A stretch of 64,000 nt of DNA from Halichoerus grypus (taxonomy: Eukaryota > Chordata > Mammalia > Carnivora > Phocidae). Positions 1-11,232 of this stretch are shown here, one piece after another. Made by a program: the position numbers and the translations under genes. The stretch spans positions 11,201,163-11,265,162 of the forward strand of contig NC_135719.1 in the NCBI RefSeq assembly GCF_964656455.1, given 5' to 3'. A model generated the notes under the pieces. That model had not been told where the DNA came from, made no database searches, and saw only the letters and a program-made list of their open reading frames with translations. Position 1 is the first letter of the stretch. Every line of letters starts with the position of its first letter.

Positions 1-527
1 GGAAGAGCAGTGGCCCGACTGTGCCACGGATCATGGTTTATGGCAACCCCAAGCTGAGGGCCCACTCCTCAGTTGTGTCTTTGCAGCCGGTTTCCCCACT
101 CCGATACCTGGGAGCTCTGCCGCACTCAGGCACCCCCAGTCTTTCTGTGACCCTGAGGGTCCTGAGACCACACTGTCCCAGCAACGGTTCCATACCCCAC
201 TTAGCCACTGGAGCAACATCCCTCAGCGGACATTTCTAAAAGTTCCGATTTTGTGCTCAGCTGCTCTATCACTTGCTAGTAGCAGCTGACGGAAGCCCCT
301 TCCCCCACTGTCTATCTTCCTGAATATTGCCTCGGATTCACTTCTCCACAAGTCCTACCTTCCAGAAAGTGGTCGCTTTTTCTGTTCAGAGAGTTGCTGC
401 TATTCTTTTCTTCGATCTCCTGTTGAGTTCATAGGTGTTCAGAATGGTTTGATCCCTATCTAGCTGAATTCCTGGGACCAGAGGAAATTTAGGTCTCCTA
501 CTCCTCCACCATCTTGTTCCTCCCCCA
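1..527 (-). mobile_element. LINE-1 5' UTR (promoter end), runs off left edge
   Basis: The reverse complement matches, over its whole length and without large gaps, the first 527 bases of the young L1 that starts at 9374. The L1 5' end lies at 527 (GAGGAACAAGATGG, a YY1-like start) and the element reads leftward out of the window, so ORF1, ORF2 and tail, if present, lie outside. Many CpG positions of the 9374 copy appear here as TpG or CpA, so this copy is older and was probably methylated. Whether it is full length cannot be seen. Confidence 0.88.
507..517 (-). promoter_or_regulatory. YY1-like site at L1 5' end
   Basis: On the minus strand the first bases of this L1 read CAAGATGGTGG, one base from the YY1 form AAGATGGCGG kept in the young L1 at 9385. 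In human L1, YY1 at this place sets the correct transcription start; a role here is inferred by position. Confidence 0.5.
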
Positions 528-828
528 CAAATGAATAGTCTTAAATACAGAGAACAAACTGATGATTGTCAGAGGGGTTGGGGGCAATGGGAGAAATTGG
601 TAAAGGGAATTAACAGGTACAAACTTCCAGTCATAAAAGTGAGTCATGGAGATAAAAAGTACATCATTGGGAATATAGTCCATAATATTTTAATAACGTA
701 TAGTTACAATGGGTAACTGCACTTAACGTGATGAGCATTATGTAGAGAATTTTCAAATTAATGTCGTACACCTGAAACTAATAACATTGTATGTTAATTA
801 TATTTCAATAAAAAATTATTGCTTTAGA
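528..828 (+). mobile_element. LINE-1 3' UTR remnant
   Basis: This resembles the 3' end of the old L1 at 17230-17412: both carry a G-rich tract (ggttgggggcaatggg here), the phrase gtacacctgaaactaat, and an A-rich end (aataaaaaattatt). Its upstream body is absent; the inverted L1 5' UTR abuts it at 527/528. Confidence 0.8.
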
Positions 829-1248
829 AAGTAATGTTATAAATATATATGCTTCCAACACCTAAACACTAACACATATTAACCAATTAACAGAACTTAC
901 GGGAGAAATAGACAATACAACTGTGAGAGATATTCAAACCCCATTATCAGCAATGGATAGACCATTCAGACAGAAAATTAAGAAAGAAACATTGGAATTG
1001 AACCACAATTAGGACAAATGAACTTAATAGACATATAAAACATTCCATCCAACATTATTTCAATACTAAAACCAGGTAAGGATACCACATGAAAACTGTA
1101 GACCAATATCCCTGATGAATATGGATGGCAAATTCTCAAAAAACATTAGCAAACCCAATTGAAAAACATATTAAGAGGATTATTCACCATGATCAAGTAG
1201 ATCCTTAAGATGCAAGGGTGGTTCAACATACAAAAAAAGGGGGGGGGG

Positions 1249-1456
1249 GCGGGCATCTGGGTGACTTAGTCGGTTAAGCATTGGACTCTTGATTTTGGCT
1301 CAGGTCATGATCTCAGGGTCATAAGATCAAGCCCCATGGTGGAGTCTGCACTCAGCGAGGTGTCAGGTTGAGATTCACTCTCTCCCTCTGCCCCTTCCCC
1401 CACTCACATGTGCTTGCTCTCTTTAAAATAAAAAATCTTAAAAAAAAAAAAAAAAC
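1249..1456 (+). mobile_element. tRNA-Lys-derived SINE (carnivoran SINEC type)
   Basis: Diverged copy: head gggcatctgggtgacttag, inner gctcaggtcatgatctcag, pyrimidine-rich ctctccctctgcccc, AATAAAAAATCTT and an A15 tail. It sits in the RT region of the old L1 and is therefore younger than it. The G10 run just before the head hides the exact start. Confidence 0.9.
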
Positions 1457-1582
1457 CCTCAATACATCATGTCAAGAAAACAGAAGATGAAAAACCACGT
1501 GATCATCTCAACAAACAAACATTTGGCAAAATACCCTTTTATAATAAAAACCCTTAACAAACTGGGTATAGAAGGAACATAC

Positions 1583-1760
1583 TTTTTTTAAAGATTTTAT
1601 TTTTTGACAGTGAGAGAGGGAACACAAGCAGAGGGAACTGGGAGACGGAGAACAGGTCTCCTGTGGAGTGGGGAGCCCAATGTGGGGCTCGATCCCAGGA
1701 CCTGGGACCATGACCTCAGCCGAAGGCAGATGCTTAACGACTGAGCCACCCAGGCGCTCC
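1583..1760 (-). mobile_element. tRNA-Lys-derived SINE, minus strand
   Basis: Begins with the T-rich complement of its tail (tttttaaagattttatttt) and ends with tgagccacccaggcgc, the complement of the SINE head. It is bounded by a direct repeat tagaaggaacatac (1569-1582 and 1761-1774), the target-site duplication made from the host L1 sequence. Confidence 0.95.
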
Positions 1761-4245
1761 TAGAAGGAACATACTTTAACATAATAAAAGCCATCTATGA
1801 GCAACTCACAGCCAAAATTATCCTCAGTGGAGAGAAAAGCATTTCTCTTAAGATCGGGAGCAAGACAAAGAAGTCCATTCCTACCACTCCTACTCAGAAT
1901 AGTACTGGAAGTCCTAGTTAGAGAAATGAGGCAAGAAAAAGAAATAAAAGGCATCCAAAATCAGAAAGGAAGTAACACTGTCATTATTTGCTGACGAGAA
2001 GACTTAAATTTAGAAAATCCCAAAGAATCAGTAAAAAGCTGTTGGAATATAAGAATACAATATCGACATACAGAAATCAATTTCATTTCTTTACACCAAT
2101 GATGGAGCACCTGAAAAATAAAAACTTCCCATTCACCATAGCATGGAAAAAAATAGTCAGAAATAAGTTTAATCAATGAAGTGTACAAGAAAGATCTGTA
2201 CATAAAACTACAAAACTTTTCTTTAAGAAATCAAAGCACAAACAAATATAAAGACATTTTCTGTTCATGGATTGGAGGAGTTTGTATTGTTAAAATGGCC
2301 ATGCTACCCAAAGCCTCTACATAGTCAATGCAATCTCCATCAAAATACCAAAGGCATCTTCACAGAATTAGAAGAATTCTAAATTTGTGTAGAACCACCA
2401 AAGACCCCAAATAGCTAAAGCAATCCTGAGAAAAGATAAAGCTGGAGGCACTATGCTTCTGGATTTCAAACTGTACTATAAAGCTATAGTAATAAAAATA
2501 TGGTACTGGCACAAAAATAGACACACAGACCAATTAAAAGAATAGAGAACCCAGAATTAAACCCTGACATATATGGTCAACTAATATTCAATAGGGAACC
2601 AAGAATACTTAATGGGGAAGGATAGGCTCTTCAACAAATGGTGCTGGGAAAACTGGACAAACATGTTTAACAATGAAACAACCTCTCTCACACCAGTCAC
2701 AAAAATTAACTCAAAATGGATCAAAGACTTAAGCATAGGTCCCAATACCATAAAACTCCTAGAAAAAGATGTAGAGAAGAAGCTTTGATTATTGGCTTTG
2801 GCAATAATTGGGAGGGGGGGTGATGTCAAAAGCACAAACAAAAGAAAAAAAAATGGGACTACAAACTCAACTTCTGTATATCAAAGAAACAATTAAGAAA
2901 TGAAAAGACAGCTTACAGAATGGGACAAGATTTTTACAAACCATATATTGGATAAGGCATTAATATCCAAAATACAGAGAACACAGTCAACTCAATTATA
3001 AAAAAGGATTAAAAATGGGTAAGACCAAATAGACATTTCTCCAAAAAGAACATCACAATCTCCAACAAGCACTTAAAAAGATGTTCAACATCACCAATCA
3101 GGGAAATGTAAATCACAACAAATATGAGATATCACCTCATGCCTGTTCGAACAGCTATGACCAAAAAGACAAATCAGGTTCAAGTGAGGATATGGTGAAA
3201 AGAGAAACCTTATACATTGTTGGTGACAATATAAATCAGTCCAACCACTGCAGAAAACAGTATAAAGTTTCTTCAAAACATTAAAAATAGAACTACCATA
3301 CACACCAGAAATTCTACTTCTGAATATATATCCAATGAAAAAAAGACAGGATTTAGACAAGATATATGCACCCCATGTTTATTGTAACATTATTCGCAAT
3401 AGCCAAAATATGCAAACAACCCAAATGCCATCAATGGATGGATAAAAAAGATGTGGTACATGTACACAATAGAATATTATTCAGCTATAAGAAAGGAAGA
3501 TATCTTCCTATTTGTGACAACATGGAAGGACCTTGGGCCCATTATCCTGAGATAAGTCAAACAGAGGAAGACAAGTACTATATATTACCTACATGTGGAA
3601 TCTAAAAAAGTAAAACCTATAAAAAATAGTAAAACGGCAGTTACCAGGGAATGGGGGGGTGGTAAGATTGATGTTTTTTTAAGAGTACCAACTTGAAGTA
3701 GTAAATAAGCTATAAAGATCTAATGCACAATGTAATAAATACACGATATTGTATTATAGTTATCTAGCATGATAAATATTGATACATTGGCAATGATATT
3801 ACAATAAGTAAATGTATTAAAGTAAAAAAGGGGGGGAAGCATTATTCAACAGAAATGGTTAACTTTTCAAGCTTAAGAAGGCATGGGTTCTCACTTGGAA
3901 CAGCAGACTGAATCATATAAATTCCAGCAATATTATAGCAAAAGTACAAAGTACTGGAGATAAAAAAAAATCTTATAAGCAACCAAAGGGCAGGGGATAG
4001 TGGGGTAGTGGGCACCAGGGAAGAGGATAGAGTAAGAGAATCCTAAGCTCACCTCGTCACATGGATATACCTCGATAATAGCCACATCAATGCAACTAAC
4101 TCAGAAAACAACCTGAAGATAGGCAGAATGGACTCTCTACAGTTACTCATAGAAAGAAGCCCACATCAAAAAGCATCCACCCCATCCAACCTGTCCCATT
4201 TGGCAGGAGTCCTTCCAAAGTGGATCGTGATGCAGGTCATTCTGC

Positions 4246-4706
4246 AATCAGCCATGACAGTGACCAGCTCCACTCCAAAGTGACTCCTGTCCTGGGGAGA
4301 ATGCAAGATAACCACATACACCAGTTCAACTGAAGACCCAGCAGGGGGCTGGAGGCAGACATCTGATCTGACAGCCAATGCCACCCACCAACAAAAACCT
4401 CACAGGGGCCAGCACAAGGAGAGAGCCCTATAGTTTGGGGTTACTGCAACCTCAACAGATGAACTGGCAGAAGACATCTGGTCTAACTGCAGGCCTCACC
4501 CACCAATGAAAGCCCCTCAGGAGACAATGCAGGGAGAGCACCCTGCAGTTCCATGTGACCACAGCCCCAGCAAATAGGCTGAGGGCAGGCATCTGATCTG
4601 ACCCTATTATAAGCCCAACGAAGCCCCAGACTGACACCTTAAAAGTACAGGGACTAAACCCTGCCCACAATAGGCAGAGTGGGCCATTGAAGATGACTGA
4701 AAGCAA
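4246..4706 (+). repeat. 115-bp tandem units in the old L1 5' UTR
   Basis: The phrase ggcag-(g)acatctg-atctg recurs so that its atctg falls at 4361, 4476 and 4591, exactly 115 bp apart. Between these the units share cacccaccaa..aa and gagag.accct blocks. A more diverged unit lies upstream (ggggagaatgcaagata at about 4295 aligns to gagacaatgcagggaga at about 4520). This looks like the monomer array of an L1 promoter. Confidence 0.7.
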
Positions 4707-4892
4707 ACAGATTCCCCCAACAAAATCACAAGGGTAGGGGGCACACACGGGAGACACCCCTGAAGCACTAGATTCTGGTTAACAGGGGACATTGCACTGC
4801 AGGACCTCTTCTTCATAAGCCACTGCTTTCAACAGCTGGATACATACCTGACTTTCCTGATACATAGATATAGACACAAAGACTTAGACAAA

Positions 4893-5800
4893 ATGAGGAG
4901 ACAGAGGAATATATCCCAAATAAAAGAACAGAAGCATAGCAAGAGATCCAAATAAAACAGATAAAAAATATCCCTGATAGAAAATTCAAAGTAATGGTCA
5001 TAAAAATACTTGAATTTAAGAGCAGAAAAATCTCCATGCTCCTTCAACAAAGAGAAAATATAAAAAAGAGCCAATCAGATATGAAGAACTCAATAGCTGA
5101 AATTAAAAATATACTACAAAGAATCAACAGTAGACTAGAGGAAGCAGAATGGATCAGTGAGCTGGAAGTCACAGTAATGGAAAGTAACCAAGCTGAGCAG
5201 CAATTTAAAAAAGAATAGGTTAAAAAAATAGGTCAAAGGAAATCAGCAACATCATCAAGCATAATAACATTCATGTTATAGGGATCCCAGAAGGAGAAGA
5301 GAGAAAAAAAGGAAGCAGAAAATTTATTTGAAGAAATAGCTGAAAACTTCCTGACTCTGGGGAAGGAAACAGAAATCCAAATCCAGGAGGCAGAGATTTC
5401 CCTAACAAAATGAACCCAAAGAGGTCCACACCAAGACACATAATAATTAAAATGGCAAGAAGCAGTGATAAAGAGAACTTAAAAAGCAGCAAGAGAAAAA
5501 TTACATGCAAGGGAACCCCATGAGGCCATCAGATTTTTTAGCAGAAACTTTGCAAACCAGAAGGGAGTAGCATGATCTGTTCAAAGTGCTAAAAGGAAAA
5601 AAATAGACAAGAATACTCTGCTTAGCAATGTTATCCCTCAGAATAGAAGGAGACAGAAAGTTTTCCAAACAAAAGTTAAATGAGTTCATCACCACAAAAC
5701 CAGCCTTATGAGAAAAGTTAGAGAATTCTTTGAATGGAAAGAAGTCCATAATCAGGAGTAAGGAAATTAGGCAAGTTCAGGTAAAATCAAACATAATGAA
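4893..5800 (+). pseudogene. Old L1 ORF1 remnant
   Basis: An ATG at 4893 opens a short piece (MRRQRNISQIKEQKHSKRSK then stop). Further pieces in shifting frames resemble ORF1p: a coiled-coil-like stretch at 4994-5216, a GIPEGEE-like RNA-binding start near 5280, and a C-terminal piece near 5690-5750. ORF1p is the L1 RNA-binding chaperone; this copy cannot make it because of many stops and indels. Confidence 0.72.
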
Positions 5801-8675
5801 AGTAGATCAATCACTTATGAATTCAGTATGGAGGCTAAGACACAAAAGCAGTAAAATCAATTAGATCTATAAAAATTTGTCAAGTGATTCACAAAAACAT
5901 GTAAAGTATGACATTATATACAAAAATGTTGGGGGGGAGTAAATATTTAGTGCTTTTAGAATGGGTTCAAACTTAAGCAACCATCAACTTAATATAGACT
6001 GCTATACGTATAGGCTATTATATATCAACCTAATGGTAACCACAAATCAAAAACCATTGATATGCAAATAAAGAGAAAGGAATCCAAAAATATTACTAAA
6101 GAAAGCCATCAACCATAGGGAAGAAAGAATAAAAACTACAGAACCATAAAAATAGCAAAATGGCAATAAGTACATACCTATGAATAACTGCTTTGAATGT
6201 AAATGGACTAAATGCTCCAATCAAAAGGCACAGGGTGACTGATGGATATAAAAGCAAGACCCATCCATATGCTGCCTACAAGAAACTCACTTCAGACCCC
6301 AAAACACGTTCAAACTGCAAGTGAAGGGATGGAGAAGGATTTATCATGCAAATGGAAGCAAAAAGAAAGCTGGGGTAGCAATACTTATATTGGACAAAAT
6401 AGACTTTAAAATGAAGTGAAGACCATAACAAAAGATGAGGAGAACACTACATAAAGGGAACAACCCAACAAGGTATAACAATTGTAAATATTTATGCACC
6501 CAACATGGGAGTACCTAAATACATGAAACAATTATTAACAGACATGAAGGAAGAAATCAATAGTAACACAATAGTAGAGGTCTGTACATCAATGTATACT
6601 TACACCAATAGATAATCCAGATAGAAAAAAATCAACAAAGAAACAGTGGCTTTGAATGATACATTGAACCAGATGGTTCTAATAGATATATTCAGAACAT
6701 TCCATCCAAAAAACCGTGGAATACACATTCTCTTCAAGTGCACATGGAATATTCTCTAGATCATATGTTAAAACACAAAACAAGTCAACAAATTCAAAAA
6801 GATTGAAATACTACCATGCATTTTTTTATTACAATGGTATGAAATAAATCATTCACAAGGAAAAAAATCTGGGAAGAATACAAATACATGGACTAAACAA
6901 TGAATGGGTCAACCAAGACATCAAAGAGGAAATAAACACAAGGAGACAAATGAAAATGAAAACACAATGTCAAAAATCTTTGGGATGCAGCAAAAGCTGT
7001 TCTAAGAGGGAATAGTAGAGAAATACAGGTCTACCTCAAGAAGAAAAAAATCTCAACCTAATCTTACACCTAAAGAAGCTAAAAAAAGAACAAAGCCTCA
7101 GGCCAGAAGGTAGGAAATAAATATTAGAGCAGAAATAGAAGCAAAAACAAAAACAAACCAGATCAATGAAACCAGGACCTGGGTCTTTGAAAAGATCAAA
7201 ACTGATAAAACTTCAGCCAGACTAAAAAAGGGGGGGGAAGGGAGGGGGGAAAAATCACATAAATAAAATCAGAACTAAGAGCAGAAATAACACCAACACC
7301 ACAGAAATAGAACAGACTGTATGGGAATAGTACAAGAAATTATATGCCAACAAACTGGACAATTGAGAAGAAGTGGATAAATTCCTAGAAACATATAACC
7401 TTCCAAAACCAAATCAAAAAGAAATAGAAAATTTGAACAGACAAATCACTAGCAAAGCAACTGAATCCGTAATCAAAAAACTCCCAACAAACAGAAGTCC
7501 AGGACCAGATGGCCTCACAGGTGAAAATCTACCCAACATTTAAAGGGCTGATACCTATTCTTCTCAAACTATTCCAAAAAAAAAAAAAAGAAGAGGAAGG
7601 AAATATTCCAAATTCATTCTATGAGGCCAGCACTACCTTAATTTGAAAACCAGATAAAGACACTACAAAAAAGAAAACTACAGGCCAATATCTCAGATGA
7701 ACATAGATGTAAAAATGCTCAAAATATTAGTAAACCAAGTTCAATACATTAAAAGTATTACCACAATCAAATAAGATTTATTCCAGAGATGCAATGGTGT
7801 TTCAGTATTTGCAAATAAACATGATAGATCCTTTTAACAAAAAGGATAAAAGCCATATGATCCTCTCAAAAGATGCCAAAAACATCCATTCACAATAAAA
7901 ACACTCAACAAAGTAGGTTTAGAGGGAACATATCTCAACATAACAATATATGACAAACCCACAGCTAACATCATACTCAATGGGGAAAAACAGAGCTTTC
8001 CCCCTAAGATCAGGAACAAGACAAGAATATCCACTCTCACCACTTTTATCCAACATTGTTCTGGAAGTCCTAGCCACAGCAAGCAGACAAGAAATAAAAG
8101 GCATCCAAATTGGTAAGGAAAAAGTTAAACTGTCACTACATGCAGATGACATGATACTATATATAGAAAACCCTAAAGACTACAAAAATCTACTAGAACA
8201 GATAAATGAATTCAGTAATGGCACAGGATACAAATTAATATACATAAATCCATTGTATTTCTATACACTAATAATGAAATAGCAGAAAGAGAAATTAAGA
8301 AAACAATCTCATTTACAACTGCACCAAAAATAAAATACCTAGGAATAAACGTAACCAAGGAGGTGAAAGACCTATACTCTAAAAATTATGAAACATTGAT
8401 GAAAGAAATTAAAGAGGACACAAACAAATGGAAAGATAGTCCATGCTCATGGATTGGAAGAATATTGTTAAAATGTCTATATTACCCAAAGCAATCTACA
8501 GATTTAACATAATCACTATCAAAATACCAACAGCATTTTTCACAGAATTACAAATAATCCCAAAATTTACATGGAACCACTGAAAACCCAAAAAGCCAAA
8601 GCAGTCTTGAAAAAGAACAACACTGGAGGTTTCACAATCTTAGATTTCAAGATGTAATACAGAACTGTAGTAACC

Positions 8676-8690
8676 AAAACCATACAGGAC
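8676..8690 (+). repeat. Target-site duplication, left copy
   Basis: aaaaccatacaggac here and aaaaccatataggac at 8951-8965 (14 of 15 bases) flank the L1 tail inserted between them. Confidence 0.85.
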
Positions 8691-8950
8691 CGCAATGAAG
8701 GGAAAAATGAAGGGGGGGGGGGGTGGGAATCAGAGGGAGAGATGAACCATGAGAGTCTATGGACTCGGAGAAACAAACTGAAGGTTTTAGAGGGGAGGGG
8801 GGTGGGGGGATGGGTTAGCCTGGTGATGGGTATTAAGGAGGGCAGGTACCACATGGAGCACTGGGTGTTATACAAAAACAATGAATCATGGATCACTACA
8901 TCAAAAACTAATGATGTACTGTATAGTGACTAACATAATAAAATTTAAAA
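8691..8950 (+). mobile_element. 5'-truncated LINE-1 (3' UTR only)
   Basis: About 260 bp matching the last 3' UTR module of the young L1 (compare 16250-16480): G-run, gatgaaccatgagagtc, aacaaactgaaggtttta, gggttagcctggtgatgg, gagcactgggtgttata, then an A-rich tail. It lies inside the ancient L1 ORF2 and has near-perfect target-site duplications. Confidence 0.95.
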
Positions 8951-8965
8951 AAAACCATATAGGAC
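8951..8965 (+). repeat. Target-site duplication, right copy
   Basis: Pairs with 8676-8690; one mismatch (C to T). Confidence 0.85.
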
Positions 8966-9358
8966 TAGGCACAAAAATAGATCAATGGAACAGAATATAG
9001 CCCATAAATAAACCCATGCTTTTATCATCAATCTATGACAAAGGAGGTAAGAATGTACAATGGGGGAAAAGTCTTCAACAAATGGTATTGAGAAAACTGG
9101 ACAGCTATATGCACAAGAATGAAACTGGACCCATTTTCTTACACCATACACAAAAATAAACACAAAATGAATTAAAGACCTAAATGTGAGACCTGAAATC
9201 ATAGAAGTCCTAGGAAAAAACAGACAGTAATTTCTTCGACATCAGCCATGAAATATTTTTTTAAGATAGGTCTACTCTGGCAAGGGAAACAAACCAATAT
9301 TAAACTATGGGGACTATACTAAGATAAAAAGCTTTTGCACAAGCAAGGGAAATCATCA

Positions 9359-9373
9359 AGAAAATGAAAAAGC
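9359..9373 (+). repeat. Target-site duplication of the young L1, left
   Basis: agaaaatgaaaaagc here matches agaaaatgaaaagc at 16494-16507, differing by one A in a homopolymer. The old L1 continues directly after the right copy, so the unoccupied site can be inferred. Confidence 0.9.
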
Positions 9374-9384
9374 GGGGGGCGGAG

Positions 9385-9395
9385 CAAGATGGCGG
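9385..9395 (+). promoter_or_regulatory. YY1 site at the L1 start
   Basis: CAAGATGGCGG lies 11 bases from the element's first base and matches the YY1 core AAGATGGCGG. Human L1 has a YY1 site at the same relative place that directs accurate initiation. Confidence 0.7.
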
Positions 9396-9843
9396 AGGAG
9401 TAGGAGACCTGGATTTCGTCTCCTCTCAGGAATTCAGCTGGATAGGGATCAAACCATTTTGAACACCTACAAACTCAACAGGAGATCGAAGAAAAGAATA
9501 GCAACAACTCTCTGAACAGAAAAGCGACCACTTTCTGGAAGGTAGGACGTGCGGAGAAGTGAATCCGAGGCGATATTCGGGAGGATAGACGGCGGGGGAG
9601 GGGCCTCCGTCGGCCGCTTCTGGCAAGTGATAGAGCCGTGGAGCACAAAATCGGAACTTTTAGAAGTCTGCTCCGCTGAGGGACGTCACTCTGGTGGCGA
9701 AGTGGGGGGTGGAACCCTCGCAGGATAGTGTGGTCTCAGGACCCTCGGGGTCACAGAAAGACCGGGGGTGCCTGAGTGCGGCAGAGCTCCCAGGTATCGG
9801 AGCAGGGAAGCCGGCTGCAGAGACGGAGCCCAGGCGCGGGCTC

Positions 9844-10173
9844 TCAGCTCGGGGTTGCTATAAACCGTGATCCGCGGCACAGTCGGGCCACTGCTCCTCC
9901 AGCAGGGACCCAACAAGCGGCAGATCCGGGGAGACTCACCTTCTTCCCCCGGGAGGAGAGGTGCGGGAGCGCACCGCGGGGATCTGCTGGGTTTGGAGAC
10001 TCCACCCGGGGTCGGGTGCCAGATAGAAAGGCGCAGTCACAGGCCAGGTGAGCGCGGAGTGTGGCCGGAGATCGGGGAGACGGGAGTGACTGACTGCTTT
10101 TCTCTGGGGGCTCACTGAGGAGCGGGACCCCGAGTTCTCGGCTCCTCCGGGGCGGAGACTGGGAGGCCGCCAT
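9844..10173 (-). other. Antisense ORF in L1 5' UTR, 109 codons
   Basis: On the minus strand an ATG at 10173 (context gaaaATGgcg, with A at -3 and G at +4, a strong Kozak form) opens 109 codons rich in Ser, Pro, Arg and Ala (MAASQSPPRRS at the start). It extends upstream without stop but only with a TTG. High GC content favours chance open frames. Human L1 carries an unrelated antisense ORF0; no evidence here shows translation. Confidence 0.25.
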
Positions 10174-10439
10174 TTTCACTCTCCGCCTCCAAAGCTGTAC
10201 GGAGAGCTTGCAGGGAACAAAAGCTCCGGAGAGCAAACCCGAGCAGATTACTTAGCCCGGACCGGCAAGGGCGGGGCAATTTTGCCTCCGGCAGAGACAT
10301 TTGGGAACCATGGCAACAGGCCCCTCCCCCAGAAGATCAGCGAGAACAGCCAGCCAAGACCAAGTTTACCGATCAATGAGAACGGCAGAACTCCAGCGCT
10401 AGGGGAATACTGCACATAGAATTCATGGCTTTTTTACCA

Positions 10440-11130
10440 TGATTCTTTAGTCTTTCAAAGTTAATTATTTTTTTTAACTGTCTTTTTTTCTTTTTTCCTT
10501 TTTTCTTTTTTTTTGAATTTTCCTTTTTCCCTTTTTCAACCAACATCTTAATCCCTTTTTTAAAAAAAAACATTTTTATTTTTCATTTTTAAAGTCATAT
10601 TCTATCCCTTCATAGTAGTTACCCGTATTTTTGGCATATATATATAAGTTGTTCTCTCTTTAAAATCTTGAGATAGTTTCTTCTAACAGATCAAAATATA
10701 CTCTAAATCTCTAGTGTATGGTTTTTTTCTACTCCCCTGCCTGATCACATTCTCTCCCTTTTTTCTTTCTTTCTTTTTTTTTTTAATCCTCTTCTTTCTT
10801 TTTTCAAACAACTTATCAAATCCTTTTTTAAAATTTTTTATAATTTCCATCTTTACAGTCATATTCCATCCCTTCATCATATCAACCCTTATTTTTGTAC
10901 ATATATAAGTTTTTCTTTCTTTAAAATTTTGGGAGGGACTTTCTTTTAACAGACCAAAATACACCCAAAATCTAGTGTGTGGCACTGATCTATAATCCAG
11001 CCTGATCATATTTGATCACATTCTGTTTTTGTTTTGTTTTGTTCTGCTTTTGTTTGTTTTTATCTTTACCTTTTTCTTTTTTCTTTTTTTCTTTCCTTTT
11101 CTTTTTTCTCTCTTTCCCTTTCTTTTCCCA
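10440..11130 (+). repeat. Pyrimidine-rich part of the 5' UTR with two ~264-bp tandem units
   Basis: Long T/C tracts surround two diverged copies of a unit: agtcatattctatcccttc at 10593 and agtcatattccatcccttc at 10857 (spacing 264). Both are followed by a tatataagtt stretch, ctttaaaat, aacaga.caaaata, ctagtgt and cctgatca in the same order. The ORF1 start follows 100 bp after the last tract. Confidence 0.75.
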
Positions 11131-11232
11131 CTGCTTCAGGTCTTTTCTGATTTGTTTAGAGTATATTTTCTGGGGACGTTGTTACCCTACTAGCATTTTG
11201 TTCTGTCATTAATCTATTCTCCTCTGCACAAA

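Larger units (their letters stand above)
829..3836 (+). mobile_element. Old LINE-1, internally deleted ORF2 plus 3' UTR
   Basis: Degraded L1 with no long frame. The part at 890-1054 matches ORF2 endonuclease-region sequence (cagacatataaaacattcc-like). At about 1054 the match jumps to the reverse transcriptase region (actgtagaccaatatccctg), so roughly 1.1 kb of ORF2 is missing. Later stretches match the RT, the C-terminal region (ccttatacattgttggtgac) and the 3' UTR (tataaagatctaatgcac), ending near 3836. Two SINEs interrupt it at 1249-1456 and 1583-1760. Confidence 0.82.
6172..9358 (+). pseudogene. Old L1 ORF2 remnant, 5' part
   Basis: Starts with endonuclease-like sequence at 6186 (ctttgaatgtaaatggact, encoding LNVNG) and QETH-like coding near 6280. 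RT-region pieces are at 7480-8280: a 110-codon frame (7950-8282) keeps [15 protein letters not shown] and LHADDMILY, where the usual FADD reads HADD. It is interrupted by an L1 tail (8691-8950), and by the young L1 at 9374, and resumes at 16508. Multiple frameshifts; not functional. Confidence 0.82.
9374..10340 (+). promoter_or_regulatory. Young L1 5' UTR, GC/CpG-rich promoter region
   Basis: The first kilobase is rich in CpG (for example gaccccgagttctcggctcc and the gcggag runs) unlike the AT-rich surroundings. It starts with GGGGGGCGGAGCAAGATGGCGG. In L1s of other mammals this region is an internal RNA polymerase II promoter; that role is carried over by homology of position. A free-standing, CpG-decayed copy of the first 527 bases lies inverted at 1-527. 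Confidence 0.8.

Noticed and set aside
4338..4351. CTCF-like CCAGCAGGGGGCTG in the old L1 leader
   Set aside because: One core mismatch (GGCT for GGCR) and placement in a decayed L1 make it weaker than the 43314 site.
4246..4706. CRISPR-like regular repeats
   Set aside because: Units of 115 bp are contiguous and diverged, with no short repeat plus unique spacer pattern, and the host is a mammal.
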